A stretch of DNA of 16,467 nt from NCBI GenBank assembly GCA_017547975.1, contig JAFYNU010000366.1, positions 1 through 16,467 of the forward strand, given 5' to 3'. Both the position numbers and the translations under genes were made by a program. The first letter of the stretch is position 1. Every line of letters begins with the position of its first letter. A model generated the notes under the pieces. That model was not told the DNA's origin, searched no databases, and saw only the letters and a program-made list of their open reading frames with translations. This document shows positions 13,802 through 16,467 of this stretch, in pieces. Source of the stretch: Clostridia bacterium (GTDB lineage Bacteria; Bacillota; Clostridia; Oscillospirales; QAMX01).

Positions 13802-13830
13802 TTGAACTGACCGGAAAATCGTGGTACACT
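13802..13830 (+). promoter_or_regulatory. Sigma-A-type promoter of the sugar ABC transporter operon
   Basis: TTGAAC (13802-13807) and TACACT (13825-13830) are separated by 17 bp. The start would be near 13837, about 32 nt before the ATG at 13869. Confidence 0.65.
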
Positions 13831-13868
13831 TGTAGGGAATCGGAGTACCGGTGAAAGGAAGGGACAAC

Positions 13869-14972
13869 ATGAAGGTTGTACTTGAAAATCTGACAAAACG
13901 CTATCAAAGCGGCAATAAAAAGAACGGCGGCGAGGTGCTGGCGGTGCGGGATTTCAATTACGAAATTCCCGATGGGAAGCTGGTGGGTCTGCTTGGCCCC
14001 TCCGGTTGCGGCAAAAGCACCACTCTCAATCTGATCTGCGGGCTGGAAAATCCCACCGAAGGGAAAATCTACTTTGGCGAGGATGACGTCACCGACCTGC
14101 CCCCGGAGAATCGGGGCGTTGGTATGGTGTTCCAGAATTACGCCCTCTATCCCCACCTGACGGTGAAGCAGAATATCCTCTTCCCCCTGCAGAACCTGAA
14201 GGGGAAGGACCGTCCCACCAAGGAAGAAATGAATGAAAAGGCGCTGGAAGCCGCCCGCCTGGTGCAGTTGGAAGAACTGATGGACCGGAAACCCAAGGAA
14301 CTTTCGGGCGGTCAGCAACAGCGGGTGGCCATTGCCCGGGCATTGGTGAAGCGGCCCCGGGTCCTGCTCCTGGACGAACCGCTTTCTAACCTGGATGCCA
14401 GACTCCGGCTCCAGACCCGGGAGGAAATCCGCCGCATCCAGCGGGAAACCGGTATCACCACCGTATTCGTCACCCACGACCAGGAGGAAGCCATGAGCAT
14501 TTCGGATGAGATCGTGGTGATGCAGGCAGGGGTGGTTCAGCAGATCGGCAAGCCTCAAACGGTGTATGACGATCCCAAAAACCTCTTTGTGGCAAAATTC
14601 CTGGGTACCCCCTCCATCAATCTGTTTGATGGGAAGATTCAGAGCGGCAAGCTCATGATCGGAGAGGAAGCTGTGATGGACGTGGCACTCTCCGACAGGA
14701 AGGTTACGGTCGGCATTCGCCCCGAGGGCTTTGTGCTTTTCGACGGGGGCGCCATGAGCTGTAAGCTCCTTCGGGTGGAGGTCATGGGCCGGGATGTGAG
14801 TATCGTTTCCAGCCATCCCGCCTGCCAGGCGGACCAGCTTCGCAGCATCATCCTTTCGGAAAACAAGGTGGATGAGGAGGCCGAAACCGTTCGGTTTGAC
14901 CTGAAGCCCGGCAAGGTATTCCTGTTTGATATTGAATCCGGCGACCGGATCGAGGTGGAAGCCCATGCGTAA
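13869..14972 (+). CDS. ugpC: CUT1 sugar ABC transporter ATP-binding protein (UgpC/MsmK family)
   Basis: A 367-residue ATPase that powers uptake of oligosaccharides or glycerol-3-phosphate-like substrates. Walker A is GPSGCGKST (43-51), the signature LSGGQQQR (145-152), Walker B LLLDEP (Asp169, Glu170) and the switch VTHDQEEAM. After about residue 235 comes the OB/TOBE regulatory domain common to MalK, MsmK and UgpC. The start is set at 13869, where GGAAGGG lies 6 nt upstream and the beta strand MKVVLENLTKRY begins. An in-frame GTG at 13851 has no good RBS. The next gene overlaps the stop by 8 bp, so translation is coupled. The symbol reflects family membership, not proven glycerol phosphate transport. 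No solute-binding protein gene is in the window. Confidence 0.93.
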   Translation: MKVVLENLTKRYQSGNKKNGGEVLAVRDFNYEIPDGKLVGLLGPSGCGKSTTLNLICGLENPTEGKIYFGEDDVTDLPPENRGVGMVFQNYALYPHLTVKQNILFPLQNLKGKDRPTKEEMNEKALEAARLVQLEELMDRKPKELSGGQQQRVAIARALVKRPRVLLLDEPLSNLDARLRLQTREEIRRIQRETGITTVFVTHDQEEAMSISDEIVVMQAGVVQQIGKPQTVYDDPKNLFVAKFLGTPSINLFDGKIQSGKLMIGEEAVMDVALSDRKVTVGIRPEGFVLFDGGAMSCKLLRVEVMGRDVSIVSSHPACQADQLRSIILSENKVDEEAETVRFDLKPGKVFLFDIESGDRIEVEAHA

Positions 14973-15855
14973 GAAAAACCTCCACGGGTGGCTCTATTTA
15001 TTGCCGGCCATCCTGTTTTTGGGGTGCTTTATGGTGTACCCCCTGGTGGACGTTCTGATCTATTCCCTGGAGGAGGGGTATAACTTTGCCTCCCAGGAAA
15101 TGTTTGGGGTGGGCCTCTATAACTATTCTTACGTGCTCCACGATCCCTATTTCCTGCAGGCGGTGAAAAATACCTTCATTCTGGTGATGATTACCGTCCC
15201 CCTTTCCACCGGTATCGCCCTTTTGATCTCGGTGGCACTTTCTTCCATCAAACGCCTGCGGCATTGGTTCCAGACGGTGTATTTTCTGCCCTACGTGACC
15301 AATACCCTGGCGGTGGGCCTGGTTTTCATGATTCTTTTCAAGAAAACCGCCTACACCGACGGTCTGGTGAATTTGATGATCAACTGGTTTGGGGGTCCTT
15401 CAGTTGACTTCATCGACGGTCCCTATTGGGCAAAGATGTTCGTGCTTTGCTTCTACACCATCTGGGTGGTTATGCCCTTTAAAATCCTGATCCTCACCAG
15501 TGCTCTGGCCTCGGTGAATCCCGACTACTACAAGGCGGCCCGCATCGACGGCACGCCCAAGTGGCGTACCTTCACCCGCATCACCCTGCCCATGATTTCC
15601 CCCATGCTCTTTTACTTGATCATCACCGGATTCATCGGGGCATTCAAGGCATATTCGGATGCGGTGGCGCTTTTCGGAACCAACCTGAATGCGGCGGGGA
15701 TGAATACCATCGTGGGCTACGTTTACGATATGCTCTACGGTGACAGCGGCGGCTATCCCTCCTATGCATCGGCGGCGGCTTTGATCCTGTTTGCCATTGT
15801 GTTTACCATCACCTGCATCAACCTTCTCATCAGCAAGAAGAGCGTGCATCATTGA
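14965..15855 (+). CDS. CUT1 sugar ABC transporter permease, MalF/UgpA type
   Basis: A 296-residue inner-membrane permease with about six membrane helices, beginning with LHGWLYLLPAILFLG after a short Arg/Lys N-terminus. The cytoplasmic EAA loop that docks with the ATPase is YKAARIDGTPKWRTFTRITL (189-208), with the invariant Gly at 196. The ATG at 14965 overlaps the end of the ATPase gene by 8 bp and has GAGGTGG upstream. Codons back to 14926 are in frame, but would extend deep into the ATPase gene and lack an RBS. The second permease follows 9 bp later. Confidence 0.92.
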   Translation: MRKKNLHGWLYLLPAILFLGCFMVYPLVDVLIYSLEEGYNFASQEMFGVGLYNYSYVLHDPYFLQAVKNTFILVMITVPLSTGIALLISVALSSIKRLRHWFQTVYFLPYVTNTLAVGLVFMILFKKTAYTDGLVNLMINWFGGPSVDFIDGPYWAKMFVLCFYTIWVVMPFKILILTSALASVNPDYYKAARIDGTPKWRTFTRITLPMISPMLFYLIITGFIGAFKAYSDAVALFGTNLNAAGMNTIVGYVYDMLYGDSGGYPSYASAAALILFAIVFTITCINLLISKKSVHH

Positions 15856-15864
15856 GGAGGAACC

Positions 15865-16467
15865 ATGGGAAAACAAAACGAATATACAAAAATTGAAAAA
15901 CGGGCAGCCAGGCGGGAGATCATCCGCAAAAGCTTCACCTACCTGTTTTTGGGGTTCTGGATGCTTTTGGTGCTCTTTCCCTTTTACTGGATGCTTCTGA
16001 CCTCGGTGAAGGGGTATGGCGCCTACAACTCGGAATATATTCCTGCCTTTTCACCCTGTCGCCCACCCTGGAAAACTATATTCAGGTGTTTGAAAACGCC
16101 TCCCTGGGCACCTATTTTGTCAACACCACCATCTTCACCCTTGCCACCACCGCCATTATGCTGGCGGTGATCATTCCGGCGGCCTTTGCCTTCGCCCGGA
16201 TCGATTTCAAGGGGAAGAACCTGGTGTTTGCCCTGCTCCTTTCGCTGATGATGATTCCCAACGAGTTGGTGGTGATCACCAACTACGTTACCATCACCGA
16301 TCTGGACCTGCGCAATACCTTCACCGGCTTGATTTTGCCTTCGGTAACCTCGGTGTTTTACATCTACCTTTTGAAGGAAAACTTTGAGCAGATTCCTCTG
16401 GAGCTTTACAAGGCCGCCAAGGTGGACGGCACCTCCGACTGGAAATACCTTTGGAAGGTGATGATGC
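15865..16467 (+). pseudogene. CUT1 sugar ABC transporter permease, MalG/UgpE type, frameshifted and cut by right edge
   Basis: The frame opens at the ATG at 15865 after GAGGAGG and gives a typical permease start: a charged cytoplasmic tail, a membrane helix (YLFLGFWMLLVLFPFYWMLL), then TSVKGYGAYNSEYIPAF. At the TTTT run (16048-16051) this frame leaves the family and stops at 16168-16170. The next frame continues the protein without a gap: TLSPTLENYIQVFENASLGT, the helix starting LATTAIMLAVII, FARIDFKGKNLVF, and the EAA loop LYKAAKVDGTSDWKYLWKV at the window edge. One extra T would restore the whole frame, so a single base is missing, either through mutation or as a homopolymer sequencing error. 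Since everything after the break is well conserved, an error or a very recent mutation is more likely than an old pseudogene. Confidence 0.8.

Noticed and set aside
13647..14966. Minus-strand open frame of 439 codons opposite the sugar ATPase
   Set aside because: It lies across the acyltransferase terminator and the sugar operon promoter and opposite perfect ABC motifs; it has no start signals.
1..16467. CRISPR arrays, insertion sequences, tRNA or rRNA genes
   Set aside because: No regularly spaced repeats, transposase motifs, terminal inverted repeats or RNA gene signatures were seen on reading both strands; a tRNAscan or Rfam run would settle small RNAs.

Overview
The window looks like chromosomal DNA of a Gram-positive anaerobe of the class Clostridia (Bacillota), moderately GC-rich, most likely from a gut lineage near Oscillospirales or Christensenellales. 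The evidence is a membrane pyrophosphatase gene, a LytR-CpsA-Psr wall protein, a LytTR/GHKL two-component pair, CUT1 sugar transport genes, strong AGGAGG-type ribosome binding sites and sigma-A-like promoters. The lineage is inferred from gene content, not from a marker gene. No rRNA, tRNA, insertion sequence, phage gene or CRISPR array was seen.

Layout. (1) Positions 1-424, minus strand: the N-terminal part of hppA, a membrane ion-pumping pyrophosphatase. Its leader of about 190 nt carries a promoter, mutually exclusive hairpins, an intrinsic terminator and a perfect 10-bp helix that would mask the hppA ribosome binding site. (2) 748-5248, plus strand: a three-gene unit (alpha/beta esterase, large glycosidase-like protein, LCP wall-glycopolymer transferase) with a clear promoter and terminator. 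(3) 5307-10500: a LytTR response regulator, a GHKL histidine kinase with no membrane sensor, and two overlapping ABC exporter half-transporter genes. A tandem 9-bp repeat matching the LytTR binding consensus, with 12-bp spacing, lies just upstream of the exporter promoter. (4) 10528-11250: a HAD-family hydrolase, convergent with (5) 11300-12388, minus strand: a Nudix hydrolase and a GNAT acetyltransferase, apparently read from a promoter that gives a leaderless Nudix mRNA. (6) 12419-13764, plus strand: a PlsC-like acyltransferase with an added zinc ribbon and C-terminal domain. (7) 13802 to the right edge: a CUT1 sugar ABC transporter (ATPase, first permease, second permease). The second permease is cut by the window edge and shows an apparent 1-nt frameshift.

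How the parts fit. The regulator/kinase/exporter block reads as a self-contained signalling and export module in which the regulator probably activates the exporter pair. Its input is unclear because the kinase is soluble. The CUT1 transporter and the cytoplasmic esterase/glycosidase pair could both serve carbohydrate use, but they lie 9 kb apart and nothing in the sequence links them directly. The most notable regulatory structures are the hppA leader, the LytTR operator and the leaderless Nudix start.
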